Assembly (NCBI GenBank): GCA_963930775.1
Contig: OZ005691.1
Coordinates: 4,771,000-4,834,999, forward strand
DNA from: Cliona cf. orientalis
Lineage: Eukaryota; Porifera; Demospongiae; Clionaida; Clionaidae
Length of the DNA stretch: 64,000 nt
Direction: 5' to 3'
The notes beneath the pieces were generated by a model that saw nothing but the letters and a program-made list of their open reading frames with translations, had not been told where the DNA came from and did no database searches. A program made the position numbers and the translations under genes. Below are positions 11,190 to 44,485 of the stretch, piece after piece (positions within the stretch are counted from its first letter, which is position 1; every line of letters begins with the position of its first letter).

Positions 11190-13209
11190 CATGTGTATGG
11201 CACAATCATATTTCAATATGAAGTCTCTCTTGTGTGCTCCAAAACGAAGGTTGCACCTATCAAACGGTTAGCTAACCATCCCTCGCCTTGAGCTATGTGG
11301 TGCTCACTTGTTATCTCAACTTCTCCACCATGTCCAAGGAGTACTTTGTATACCCTCTACCAATGTCTACGCATGGACTGATAGCACTATCGTGCTCAAT
11401 TGAATAGTTGGTAATCCTAGACGTTTCAAAACGTACGTAGGAAATCGAGTCTCCTCCATTGTTGAATATATCCCTCCTGAGCGCTGGAATCACGTCAATG
11501 GTATTGATAATCCTGCCGACTGTGCGTCACGAGGATTATTTCCGTCGGAGCTTTTAGAGCATCACTTGTGGTGGAGCGGTCCTGAGTGGCTTCGATACAC
11601 GCCGATCTATTGGCCAGAACAGTCGAATATTCCTCCCAATGAAATTTCTGAAGAAAAGAATGAAATCTGTCTCCATACCACAATTGCACCAAGGACGTCA
11701 ATCATACAGATTGAAAGATTTTCCAGCTTCGATCGATTGATACGAGTTACTGCTTGGAGTATGCGATTTATTCACAATTGTCGTATGCAAAAACAGAATC
11801 AATTGAACACTATCAATGTCTCACCTGTTCTCACTGTGGACGAATTGAATGCAGCCGAGATCTACCTTCTCTCAACTGCACAACAAGAATGTTTTTCAGA
11901 CGAGATACACTCCATCAAGCAACGAGTTGCCATATCTAACTCGAGTTCAATTCTACCTTTGCACCCTTTCATGGATTCGAGTGGACTCCTACGCGTGGGT
12001 GGCAGAGATCAAAATTCGAAACTGCCCTATGCAACTCAACACCCTGTTATCTTGCACGGCAAGCATGTGCTTACGAAAATTGTTATCCAGTCTGAACACT
12101 TACGTTTGTTATACGCTGGTCCCACTCTTCTCACAGCGTCACTTGGTCGTCGATTTCACATTGTCGCTGGAACCAAAGCTATAAGATCACTTACCCGTGG
12201 ATGTACTGTTTGCAGGCATAATGCTGCGAAATCTCAACCTCAAGTTTTGGGCCAGCTACCTAAGGAGCGTGTGACCCCAGATATTGTGTTCGACAAAGTC
12301 GGTGTTGACTATGCAGGCCCAGTATTCATCAAACACGGGTATGTTCGCAAACCAATAGTTGTTAAAGCATACATTTGTGTATTCGTATCCTTATCTGTCA
12401 AAGCGGTTCATTTAGAACTGGTATCCGATCTTACTTCTGATGCATTCATAGCCTGCCTTCGGTGTTTCATTTCACGACGTGGTAAACCGTCTTTGATTTG
12501 GAGTGACCACGGAACAAACTTTGTTGGAGCTAACCGTGAGTTGCAAGAATTAGTTGAGTTTCTCGAATTGCAGAAAACTAACGCAGACATCTCCCAATTT
12601 TGTTCATCCCAGAAGATTGCGTGGAAATTTATACCCGAACACGCACCCCATTTCGGCGGTTTATGGGAGGCTGCAGTCAAGAGCCTAAAAAAGCACTTGC
12701 GACGTGTGACGACTAACATCAAACTCACCTTTGAAGAGTTCTCAACTCTACTTGCACAGATAGAGGCGTGCTTGAATAGCCGACCTCTAGTGCCTCTTCC
12801 GAACGATGACGATGGTGTGGAAGCACTGACACCAGGCCATTTTTTGATTGGTCGTCCTCTCGAGTCTCTTCCTGATCCTGTTGAATCGTATAGATCAATC
12901 ACGCTCTTGCGTCGATGGCATTTATGTCAAGCTATCATACGCCACTTCTGGAAGAGATGGTCGACGGACTATCTTGCAAGCCTTCGTAAATTTACGAAGT
13001 GGCATTCCCCAGCCAGAAACATTCAAGTTGGGGACGTGGTATTGTTACAAGAAGATGGCTTGCTACCACAAAAATGGTTATTGGCCAGAGTTATTCAAGT
13101 CCATCCAGGCAAGGATGGGATTGTACGAGTCGTCACCGTCAAGAACAAGACTGGTACATACAAGAGACCAGTAACCAAGGTGGCGCCTCTATTATCTGCT
13201 GAACATTGA
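11190..13209 (+). mobile_element. BEL/Pao LTR retrotransposon, 3' half of pol (RNase H end and integrase)
   Basis: Left part: a decayed RT/RNase H region. The stretch encoding CSKTKVAPIKRL is followed, after a frameshift near 11265-11280, by PRLELCGA, then WTDSTIVLN and a TGA at about 11399 where the family has Trp. From 11402 the frame is open to TGA 13207-13209. It contains GNPRRFKTYVGNR, the zinc-binding H-H-C-C region (about 12070-12210), and the integrase triad: D in VGVDYAGP, D in WSDHGTNF, E in HFGGLWEAAVK. The C-terminal BEL-type domain includes VGDVVLLQEDGLLP. Gag, protease and most of RT are missing, so the copy is 5'-truncated and dead as an autonomous element, although the integrase frame is intact. 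Confidence 0.9.
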
Positions 13210-13307
13210 ACTATTTCATAAAGAACTTTATCGTTTATCATTTATTGTATCACTTAGGTAATCATTGATTTGTTGCATAAAGACCATCCGGTCTTTGGCC
13301 GGCGGTA

Positions 13308-13539
13308 TGTTGGTACTGAACTTGATTAATGGTCATCATTCTCATTTGCTTATTCATATTTAAATTTTAATTTTTGTTTCGTATATTTAGAGAAAGTAAT
13401 GAAAAGTGAGTGATACATTTAAGTATCTATTGGCATCCGAGAAGGAGTACAAACACTATGTCATCCTCCCGGAACGCATCTGCATGTAGTTCAACACTCC
13501 TATCTAATCTACTCCTTATTCCATAGGCTTCAGAAAACA
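13308..13539 (+). repeat. Possible 3' LTR of the BEL/Pao copy
   Basis: A purine-poor GGCCGGCGGTA stretch about 100 bp after the pol stop is followed by TGTTGGTACTGAAC, a plausible 5' LTR end. CAGAAAACA near 13539 is a plausible 3' end. No second LTR exists in the window, so the limits are unverified. Confidence 0.3.
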
Positions 13540-13839
13540 ATAACTATTAAATATGCATGTGCGCAATGCATGTGAAGTCAATTAGTAGTGTGGTAAGTTT
13601 TGAGTTATAGGCCTCCAAAGCAATAAATAATATTATGTTACGTGCCATGCCCCTATTGGAATAACACACACATCTGGCAGAAAAATTGTGATGTTTAGAA
13701 ATTTTAAAACAGCCATATCTCCGCAACCATGCACTTACAGAATAAGGACTAAATTGTATCTTGAAGCCTTCTTTATTATGTGTGGAAAAGAAAATGTGAA
13801 GAATTTTGATGTAATAATATTATGCCTACTTTACAGTGT
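13540..13839. other. Intergenic, nothing recognised
   Basis: AT-rich sequence between the putative LTR and the duplicated exon block, with no coding or repeat signal I can support. Confidence 0.4.
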
Positions 13840-13905
13840 TCTTACAATAATTATAAGTATCTAGTGCAGTTTTCTGTTAATTCTAACATGTTCCCTTCTA
13901 AGCAG

Positions 13906-14125
13906 AAAATTGAAGTGGAAGTTGAAGTTGTCAATGAGATACACCCTCAAGAAGTTGAGTGTTCCCCAGAAAGCAAAAAATCTTCAGCTGACACTGAGGC
14001 AACCCAAATGTTACAAGCACAGCCACAAGACGACAGCAAGAAAGCCAGTGGATCACAGGAAATCCAAGACAGCACAATAATCGATATTGGACACAAACAA
14101 ACTGAGACAGCTAAAACAAAAGAAG
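13906..14125 (+). pseudogene. Second copy of the acidic tail exon
   Basis: A close copy of the exon at 4309-4522. It has the same acceptor context (AAGCAG before it), the same donor phase (ending GAAG before GTAT) and near-identical encoded sequence (HPQEVECSPESKKS; DSTIIDIGHKQTETAK), with a short in-frame insertion (VN) near the start. The matching terminal exon is broken: its first bases are at 14489-14503, it is split by a CACTA transposon, and it resumes at 18181, where a TAG soon follows. It could serve as an alternative exon, but the split partner suggests a decaying duplicate. Confidence 0.65.
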
Positions 14126-15709
14126 GTATAATAATATTATGCATCTAAGAATTTTATTTATACTGCAACGCAGTATACTAGTAGATATCTAGTAGCTTTT
14201 AGATGTTTCCTATTTCTAATGAGGAAGGTAACGAGAAACTGAAATTTATGTGTAATAATTATTACTATTTTAGCTATTAAATACTGATACCGAGATAGAA
14301 CGCAAGCTAAAAAAAATTACGATTTAATTTTCGTGCTATTTTCTGGTAAAGTTCTTCTACTCTACATTAAGTAAGATACATAATGAAAAGTCCTAGAATG
14401 CGAATTTTCTTGTGCAAATTAAATCTTTCATTTATTAGCATACACACTGTACATGTAATTATGGCTATTATTCACAAATTTTGTGCAGGAGCAAGCAAAG
14501 AGTCACTGGGCCAAATGTAACATTTCCCACTATAGGATTTATACAGTTTTTCAGTAGGAAAGATGGACTGCCATGCAGATTTCCACCTTGCAGTATATTT
14601 GAAATTTCATGCACAATTTCCTATAGATGATAGGGCGTAATTTTCAGTAGAGGATATCTGAATGAAAACCCAGATTTCCTACAGATTTTTGAAGTACAGT
14701 AAATACTACTTTTATACGAGTTTCCTACACATTTATGGTATATAGTAAATGGTGTTTCATACAAATTTCCTGCATATGATTTTATCCATAATAATAATAT
14801 ATTATAGTCATTAATTTTTTGTAATAATATAAATATATATCCAAAAATTCAATGACAAACATAAGGCTAAGCAGGGTATTAAGATGTAGGAGTACATACT
14901 GAATGAAGAACGTTCAAATTCAAAATCACAATCAGTCAATTATCAGCAAGAGCAGAAGAAGGCAAGTCGGCTCGATCAGGCTAAGAAGCAAACCAAGGAG
15001 AGGGTACTTGCTGACTGTCCTTCATCTTGAAGCCCTCTATGGTTGCTCGTTAGACGTGTATACAAGATTTCTACAACACCAACACACGATTCTTTAATTT
15101 CTGTAAAGTAAAAGAAAATTTTGTTAATTTTGGAATGTGTCTGGGGATGACGCTAGCTACCTCAGGGCTACGATTATTTGCAGGTACAACTTTTAGTAGA
15201 TTTCAGAAATAGTGTTTAGCGGGTACTCATTTTAGGGATTTTTCAAAGGTAACATTCGAAAATATTAAAAGTTTAATACTTGCAGGTATAAATTTTAGTG
15301 AAACTGGGCAAATTCCTATATTTAGTACCCGCAAACAAAAGTGCGGTCAAGTGGCATAAACGGCACCCATATTTTCGCGTGCTATTGTGATGGTTGAAAA
15401 TTTTCGCGGTGCCGTTCTAGCCATTTGATCCCAAAAGTGTTCTTAAGGTATACTATGTATTAATGGATAGACAAAGCCTACAACTAAAATCCTTAAAACA
15501 CGCATATATATACAACAGTGATTATGTGAGACATTGATTTACCTAATTTATACGTTCCCTTCTTGTCTGTTTCCTATGAGCCTGTTTCAGTCCCTTTCTC
15601 TCCAGGGATGATTCTTGACACAGACATCGACAATAAGTACTGTATATGCTGCAGCTAGAGTAAATAAATTGCGGCTAAGTATAAGTACAAAATAGTTGAG
15701 TTCTAAATC

Positions 15710-16096
15710 ATGCACACCCACATGATAGCATTGGCCACAGAATGGGAAATTCTTGACGACAATGACCTTGCACTGTTACAGGTAAAATTTCAATCCACGC
15801 ACTTGCTTAACTTACCCAAGTTCCATGTTGAATCCAGTATTAAAAGGTCTCATCCTCATCAGCTAATGTGCTATACATATGGCGGGCTCGAACTTGTTTT
15901 CACTGAGTCGACATTGCTTGTCAAGACGCGGCACGGCAAGACTTCGTCTACTCGAATAAGGGTCCCTTTGACAGCAGCAGCGTCCAAACTCTCTGCCTCC
16001 CCTCCATCGAAGTCGGAGTCAGCCGCTTCCGTGTCATCATTTTTTCACAGCTTCCCAATGCAACGATTGTTGCATGCCCAGTTCAAAAATAGCTGA
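15710..16096 (+). CDS. Uncharacterised open frame inside the CACTA element
   Basis: A 128-codon frame with no recognised domain. It contains a possible splice donor (CTGTTACAG then GTAAAATTT) after about 24 codons and a Ser/Ala-rich segment. The opposite strand is also partly open with an acidic frame. It could be a transposon exon, captured host sequence or chance. Confidence 0.2.
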   Translation: MHTHMIALATEWEILDDNDLALLQVKFQSTHLLNLPKFHVESSIKRSHPHQLMCYTYGGLELVFTESTLLVKTRHGKTSSTRIRVPLTAAASKLSASPPSKSESAASVSSFFHSFPMQRLLHAQFKNS

Positions 16097-16442
16097 GTCA
16101 TGTGCACTAGTACTTGCACGTGACTTGCGCGTGACAAATGGCGCCACTTCCATCTTGTGACAGTACAGTGCAGTACAGAGGCAGATCAGAGTCGACTGGT
16201 TAGTCAGCTTCCAAGAACTCCCTAGGACTTAAAGTTACTGGCTGTAATAAAAAGGTGATTTAATTAATATCGCATGCATTTATGTTCATAATCCACGCTA
16301 GCTGTGGACAGTCTCAGGAACCGTATACCTTTGCCTGAGAAATTTAATAAATTTTACTGTGTGTAACGTATATTAATTCATGATGTGCGACTTGTGTATG
16401 TGTATGTATGTGTGTTGGTGCTTGTGTGTTTGTTTCATTGAT

Positions 16443-16790
16443 GCTCCCCTGACCGGCGACTTGTTATCGAGTCTTGTAGGCAGGGTGGTTGTGTATGTGT
16501 GCTCCCCTGACCGGCGACTTGTTATCGAGTCTTGTAGGCAGGGTGATTGTCTATGTGTGCTCCCCTGACCGGCGACTTGTTATCGAGTCTTGTAGGCAGG
16601 GTGATTGTCTATGTGTGCTCCCCTGACCGGCGACTTGTTATCGAGTCTTGTAGGCAGGGTGGTTGTGTATGTGTGCTCCCCTGACCGGCGACTTGTTATC
16701 GAGTCTTGTAGGCAGGGTGGTTGTGTATGTGTGCTCCCCTGACCGGCGACTTGTTATCGAGTCTTGTAGGCAGGGTAGTTGTACATGTGT
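16443..16790 (+). repeat. 58-bp minisatellite, six copies
   Basis: GCTCCCCTGACCGGCGAC recurs at 16443, 16501, 16559, 16617, 16675 and 16733, an exact 58-bp period. The unit includes TTGTTATCGAGTCTTGTAGG. Copies are almost identical (variants such as GGTGATTGTC against GGTGGTTGTG). It lies within the CACTA element. Confidence 0.97.
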
Positions 16791-16862
16791 GCTCGGGTCA
16801 GGGGAGTAGCTAGGATTGTTGTCTAGTAGTCCAGCCTTACAAAATTGTTATAATTTTATACA

Positions 16863-17455
16863 GAGATTTCGTACCCAAGAGAGTATCAAGAACAAAAGAA
16901 GGCAATACAGAGAAAAAAAGAAACAAAAACAGAAGGAACGAGTTCAAATTCAAACAACTACTGTAACGCTCCCTGATACGCCAGTGAGTGAGCCTTTAAC
17001 AAGTGATATCAATGTTGACATCAGCAGTGCTAGTGTTAGCCTAGATCATGATCAATCTAACACGTCCATGTCTACCTAGTCTCGAGGTCCTGGGAGTGAC
17101 CGATGGGACATACTACTAGATGAGGCAGAACATTTCAGACTGTACTTATCAAAAAGGAAGGCAAACGACAAGTAGCTATGGTGGATTTCATGACGAAGAA
17201 CTCGGTTTTTCTGATGACAACCTCAACTTTACCCTCCCCAAAAGCTTATCTGGTATTGATAGAGTGTCTGTCTCCAGTCAACTTCAAGAGATGCTGAAGA
17301 AGGAGAACCATGCCCTATTTCATGCACGGTTTTACCGAGATAGTTGCACTGAGCTAGAGCAACGCTGCAGACAGCTAAAGAACGAGAAAGAAGGGGTTCG
17401 GTATTTCTGGCAGAATAAGGTTCTGGAGTCTCAATCTAGAGGAGATAAATATTGA
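16863..17455 (+). CDS. Two small coding segments of the CACTA element (basic, then coiled-coil)
   Basis: The first frame starts after a possible acceptor (TTTATACAG, exon from about 16863). It encodes a very basic helix (KNKRRQYREKKKQKQKER) and then a Ser/Thr-rich tail, ending at the TAG at 17077-17079. The second (about 17120-17455) ends in a predicted coiled coil with LKKENHALFHARFYRDS and KEGVRYFWQNKV. Both lie in the right half of the transposon and may be exons of an accessory DNA-binding protein. No catalytic transposase motif was seen. Function unassigned. Confidence 0.35.
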
Positions 17456-17670
17456 TGATGGCGAAGCAAAGCAGCACTAGCATGCACATCTGTAGTTTAA
17501 AATAATAATCAGATTCTGTTGAATAATATTATATAATTATTATTGCTGACTTGTCACATTCATAATAATTATTGTATACACATTAATCAAAAACTAATAA
17601 TGATAATATTGTAATACATGACATTGTACAATATGTGTTTATAATTATAATAACACTCATAAAATTTGCA

Positions 17671-18110
17671 TTTCATTTAATGAGCATGTGTAGGAAATCC
17701 TAAAGGACACATGAAGTTTTATACATGCACTTGATACCTGCATGAAAGCTTACATTTCATTCAATGATCATGTGTAGGAAATTATACAGGGCACATGAAG
17801 TTTTATGTCTGTATGAAAGTTCACCTTTCATTCAATGATCATGTGTAGGAAATTATAATACAGGACACGCGAAATTTTATGCACTTAATGATATCTGCAT
17901 GAAAGTTCACCTTTCATTCAATGATCATGTGTAGGAAATTATAATACAGGACACGCGAAATTTTATGCACTTAATGATATCTGCATGAAAGTTCACCTTT
18001 CATTCAATGATCATGTGTAGGAAATTATACAGGACACGCGAAATTTTATGCATTTAATGATATCTGCAAGAAAGTTCACCTTTCATTCAACATTTCTGTG
18101 TAGGAAATTT
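17671..18110. repeat. Subterminal tandem array of the CACTA element
   Basis: Units of 71-86 bp start with TTTCATTCAATGATCATGTG at 17671 (variant), 17755, 17826, 17912, 17998 and 18081 (variant). Each contains GTGTAGGAAAT and, in the later copies, GACACGCGAAATTTTATGC. Units 17826 and 17912 are virtually identical. Confidence 0.9.
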
Positions 18111-18442
18111 GATAGCTATCTCCACTACAGATTTCCTACCAACATGGTTAATAGGAAATTCCAGTTTTTGCGCAGTGAGTTGCATCAGCAGCTGGTAAAT
18201 GGAGCAGATGGGCAAACTAGCTAGATAGTAGTGTAATAGTCTAAACTGTAGCTAGCCTTCAAATAGCCATTACTATAATAATAATATTATTATTTTTTCT
18301 CTATAAAAGTTTATGCAATAGCATTGGATACACAGCTAGCATTAGCTAATATATGTGGACCCTAAAAAGTTAAAAGTAATAATACAACAATTAAATAATT
18401 AAATGATACTGTGTATAATGAAAAAATATATATCGTATAGTA

Positions 18443-21165
18443 TTATACATTGTTGCAACGCAAAAGACGCTTAAAAACAGCACAAGAAGATGATGATGTA
18501 ACTTCATAAGGCAGTGTATTCCAAACTGAAATGGTATGGGGTACAAATGAATAATAATATGATTGGGTATGTGCGAAAGGTTGCTGTAGAGTTAAAGCAT
18601 GAACAGAACGAGAATTGTACTGCGAGTGCTCTCTGAGTAACACAATTCCATCAGGGAAAAAGGACTGGTGGTGGACTATTTTGTACAAGTGACTAAGTTT
18701 CAGGTGCAGTCTCCTCTTTTCTAGGGTTGGTAAGTTTGTCAATGCTAGTAGTTCCTCGTAGCTTGAACTCCATGGAGCAGTGTGTGACCATCTTACATGC
18801 AAACCTTTGGACGCTCTCAAGAAGTTCAGTGTCTTTGCGGGTGTACGGTGCCCATACTGGGCTAGCGTATTCCAGATGTGGTCGGACCAGGGTGGTATAG
18901 AGATGGGTAAGGGTATCTGAGTTCGCCATTGGGTAGAATTTTCTATAAAGATGCCCGATCACCTGACGTGCTTTGGAGCATATAGCAGAAATATGAGAAG
19001 ACCACGACACGTCATAACTAAGTAGTTATTTAGCAGTAGTTGAGGAGCAGTGCAGGATAACTTTTTCTTCCTAGAAATGACCATACATTTGCACTTTGCA
19101 GGATTCAGTACAAGATGGTTATCATCTGACCAGTCTGCAATAGCATCGATATCATCTTGGGTTACAGCATAGTCTTCCAATCTGGAGATAACCTTGAAAA
19201 GGAGCAAGTCATCTGCAAATAAGTTCAATTTTGAGCCTTGAGATAAATGTACAGATGAGACTTCATCAACATAAATCAGAAAAAGGAGAGGTCCCAGAAC
19301 TGATCCTTGGGGAACTCCTGAGAGGACCTGGATAGCGCTTGATGTAGCACTATCCACCACAACTTGCTGTGTCCGGTTGGTGAGATAATCGGAAATCCAT
19401 CGAGACAGGAAGGGATTCAGATTGAGAGAAAACAGTTTTTGCATCAGTGGACGGTGTGGAACCGAGTCAAATGCTTTGCGATAATCGAAAAAGATGGCAC
19501 AGATCTCCTTTCCATCCTCGAGCATCCTGAGCCATTCGTCAACAACAGTCAACAGTGCCGAAACAGTGGAACGGCCAAATCTAAATCCCCACTGGCAGTC
19601 AGTCAAGGGATTTGATTCCAAGTGACTGGCAATCAAGTTGTACACATGTCTTTCTAGGATTTTGCTTAGCACACTAAGTAATGAAATAGGACGATAGTTG
19701 TCGGGTGATTTAGGAGCTGACACTTTCGGAATGGGTACTACTCTGGATCTCTTCCATGCTTGGGGAATTTTGCCTAGCTGCAGAGAGAGATTAAACAGAG
19801 CTGCTACAGGGGGAGCAAGACTCGTTGCAGTTGCCTTCAACATCCTTGCGGATATGTTGTCAGGGCCATTAGACTTGGTTACATCCAGGGAAGCAAGCAT
19901 ATCCAGGATTTGGTCCTCGCTGCAGAGGAAGTCTTCCGGAAAACTATCTGAACATTCTATGTCAAGGAAGTCTTCATCAGCCAGTGGAGAATGCGAGTTG
20001 TTAAAACACGATGCAAAGAATGTATTGAGGAGTTCAGCCTTTTCATTATTAGATTTGGCAATATTGCCGTTCATTTGCAAAGCTGGGATAGAGGTGGATG
20101 ACCAACTTAATATTTTACAGGCTTTCCAGAATTCCTTTGGGTTTCGTGGATTAATCTTCATAAAAAATTCTTTCTTGGCTTCTTTAAGCATAGTAGTGAC
20201 TTTATTCCTTTGAGCCTTGTATTTGGAGAAGTCCTTGGAAACTTTTGCACGTTTGTAGTACATATTTCTCCTTCGCATTGCCTGCAGTAGCTTCTTAGAT
20301 AACCAAGGTCTGTTCTTCCTCCGTGGGAGGGTAGCCTTTGGAATACACCTTTCCATGATATTGAGAAATGCTTTACTCCAGTTGGTCCAGCTTAAATTTA
20401 CGTATATCAGTTGGATCTAGCAATGCGGACCAATCAGTGGCTTCAATTAGGTTGCATGCTCTTTCCCAGTCGGCATGGCTATACCTCCAGACAACACGGC
20501 CCTTTGGATTTCTGGGAGTTGACTTAAACGATAAATTAACCATGAGCCCTAGGTGATCAGAATTTGACAGGGCTGGTATTGTTGAACAGGTGTCAATCAG
20601 GCTTTGATTTGACAGGTCAATAATGCTCCTTGTGCCATTGTGGTGAATGCGAGTATAATCGTGTACCATTTGATTTAATGAGTGTGTGGACATCACGGAG
20701 CACATGCAGTTTGTTTTTCATGGGGTGAGAAGATGATGATAGCTAGCTACATCAATGTTAAAGTCTCCAATGATGATGAAGTTTTTGAATTGAGCACTAT
20801 TGATTGATTCCAGGTACTCAGAAAGGTCGTCTAAAAGAGATGGTGTTGAACTTGGTGGACGATAAAATAAAGAAATGCAAAATCTCGTTGGCACAATATT
20901 GTGCTGCAGAGTTAATGTAATTAGTTCAAGGTCACTATCAGGTTGAGGAAGCTGGGTGAACTGGAAAATATCCTTAGTGTAGATCACCACTCCACCACCG
21001 TGCCTGTTCCTGTCAAGTCTGCATAGGTGGTATCCAACAAGAGATATTTCAGCATTAGGAATATCGTCATTCAGCCAGGATTCGACTATGCAGATTAGGT
21101 CTGGGGAGTGTGCTTCAGCAATAGTAGCTAGTTCGTCCATTTTAGGAAGGAGACTCCTAGCATTG
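18443..21165 (-). mobile_element. CR1/L2-like non-LTR retrotransposon (LINE), decayed
   Basis: Read on the minus strand from about 21165. The endonuclease starts at YNARSLLPKMDEL and includes IVESWLND, HGGGVVIY, SLFYRPPS and IIGDFN. Then a pre-RT segment, and RT with FRFGRSTVSALLTVVDEW, IFFDYRKAFDSVPH, SGVPQGSVLGPLLFLIYVDE and the catalytic LFADD (RT frame 18959-20356). A C-terminal region follows with HLEYASPVWAPYT and FVPHTISVWNTLP. Frame breaks lie near 20710, 20360, 19010 (with loss of the usual KYLGV segment) and 18810, so it is non-functional. ORF1 and the start of the endonuclease are missing, which is typical 5' truncation. Confidence 0.9.
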
Positions 21166-22358
21166 TAGCTAGTATATTATATTATTTAAAGGGGAAGATG
21201 AGGATAATTTTTCAAAACAAGGAAGGGAAGTGCTAGTGCATGGGTGTGATAGGGAATTACATGTTACGTAGGAGCTGCTGCCCCTCAGGGTCTCATCATG
21301 GAGTCAATTAGGGCGATTGGAGTGATTTGAAGCACTGGGTGTTTCAGGGTCTGCTCTATTAATTTTAATGCCGCTTTATTGTTCTTAGTGTGTTTGCTAT
21401 AGCTGCATGGAAAATTTTGTTTTATTGGCAGATGTCATTAGCTACCTTTTAGTTAAGATGATATTATCTACAATCAAATTTAATACCAAGAGTCAATAGC
21501 TAATAAGGAAGGGATGAGTATTGAAGTCCACTATACAGCTATTATATTATTATTATGCAAACGCGTTGTGAATAATTAAATTCTATTGGTTGAGTTAAAC
21601 AAACTGTTAATACATATTAGTGCACCCAGATGTTACATGCCAGTGGACTGTGTGCAGGGGTTGTGGAATTAAACCAATTTCACTTCTCAGTTTCCATATT
21701 ATTGATATTAGCTAAGCGAATATCATTATCTTAATGCAGAGGCTCTCATGTAGCTATCTGCTTTTATAGGATATCTATATTATTATAATAATACTATCAT
21801 AATAATAATAATATTATTATACCACTGTTCATAATTATTATGGTCATACCAAAATTAATATATATAAAAATAATAATGTAATTATGCTTATCAATCATAA
21901 CAGTTACTCTAAGGTTAGTATTGTGGCTGCATGGAATGCTGTTGATGATAAGAATAATAATATTATTATTATATATACCCATGGAGGTGTACACCCTAAG
22001 TTGTGGGGAAAAGCTGTATAATAATATTATTCACGTGTCAAAAGGCAAAACAATCAATAATTTGAATCATAAGCATTATTCCCATACTATTGCTTACAAA
22101 TGGCCAGTCTGAATTATCTCCCGGCCCATAGCTGATCATGAGCTTTTCTTCCAGCATACACGTGTAATTACACCTTATTAATTGAGGATAACAAAATTAA
22201 TTTGAAAGGGTTGTACTTATCTGCTATAATAATGAGCATCAGACCACACCTGAACTCAGTTCCCTGCAACTGAATCTATTAATTTTTTTTACAAAAGAAT
22301 CAACAATAATTATTATTGGACAAAAAATATGCATAGTTTTGAGTCAGTTCTATAGGAA
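21166..22358. other. Intergenic between the LINE and the E4-E2 gene 3' end
   Basis: AT-rich sequence with many TAATAATATTATT runs and no supported gene. It should contain the 3' UTR of the minus-strand gene that ends at 22359. Confidence 0.5.
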
Positions 22359-44359
<22,001 letters not shown>

Positions 44360-44485
44360 CTCTCACGAATAGCTGCAACGCCACTCTTGAACCGAGCAAC
44401 AGCGAGGAGATGGATGACAGGGTGATGTGCCGATTCAGCAATAAAAAATCTAGGGGGAATTCCCTAAAAATCTGGCTGATGCAAG
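44360..44485. promoter_or_regulatory. Bidirectional promoter, E4-E2 gene / LYRM4
   Basis: Only 126 bp separate the E4-E2 start codon (minus, 44359) from the LYRM4 start codon (plus, 44486), so both 5' UTRs and core promoters must lie here or overlap the first exons. No TATA box evident. Confidence 0.6.

Larger units (their letters stand above)
14504..18177. mobile_element. 3674-bp CACTA (EnSpm)-type transposon
   Basis: Left end CACTGGGCCAAATGTAACAT; the right end read inverted is CACTGCGCAAAAACTGGAAT. It is flanked by a perfect 3-bp duplication, AGT at 14501-14503 and 18178-18180. The paralogous locus at 5072-5120 is uninterrupted and reads GCAAAGAATTGCATCAGCAG, against GCAAAG-AGT-TGCATCAGCAG here, so the empty site is seen directly. 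CACTR ends with 3-bp duplications define the CACTA superfamily. Subterminal TTTCCTAC motifs at the left and GTAGGAAA motifs at the right point inward, as binding sites do in this family. No transposase catalytic domain recognised, so probably non-autonomous. Confidence 0.85.

Noticed and set aside
12408-12902. Minus-strand 164-codon open frame
   Set aside because: Antisense to the BEL/Pao integrase, whose catalytic motifs are unambiguous on the plus strand.
15710-16096. Host gene exon captured by the CACTA element
   Set aside because: No recognised domain and both strands partly open. Kept only as a low-confidence open frame.
16441-16795. CRISPR-like array (regular 58-bp repeats)
   Set aside because: The whole unit repeats with no unique spacers, and the context is a eukaryotic transposon. 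It is a minisatellite.
19364-20213. Plus-strand open frames of 83 and 171 codons
   Set aside because: They are antisense shadows of the LINE reverse transcriptase frame.
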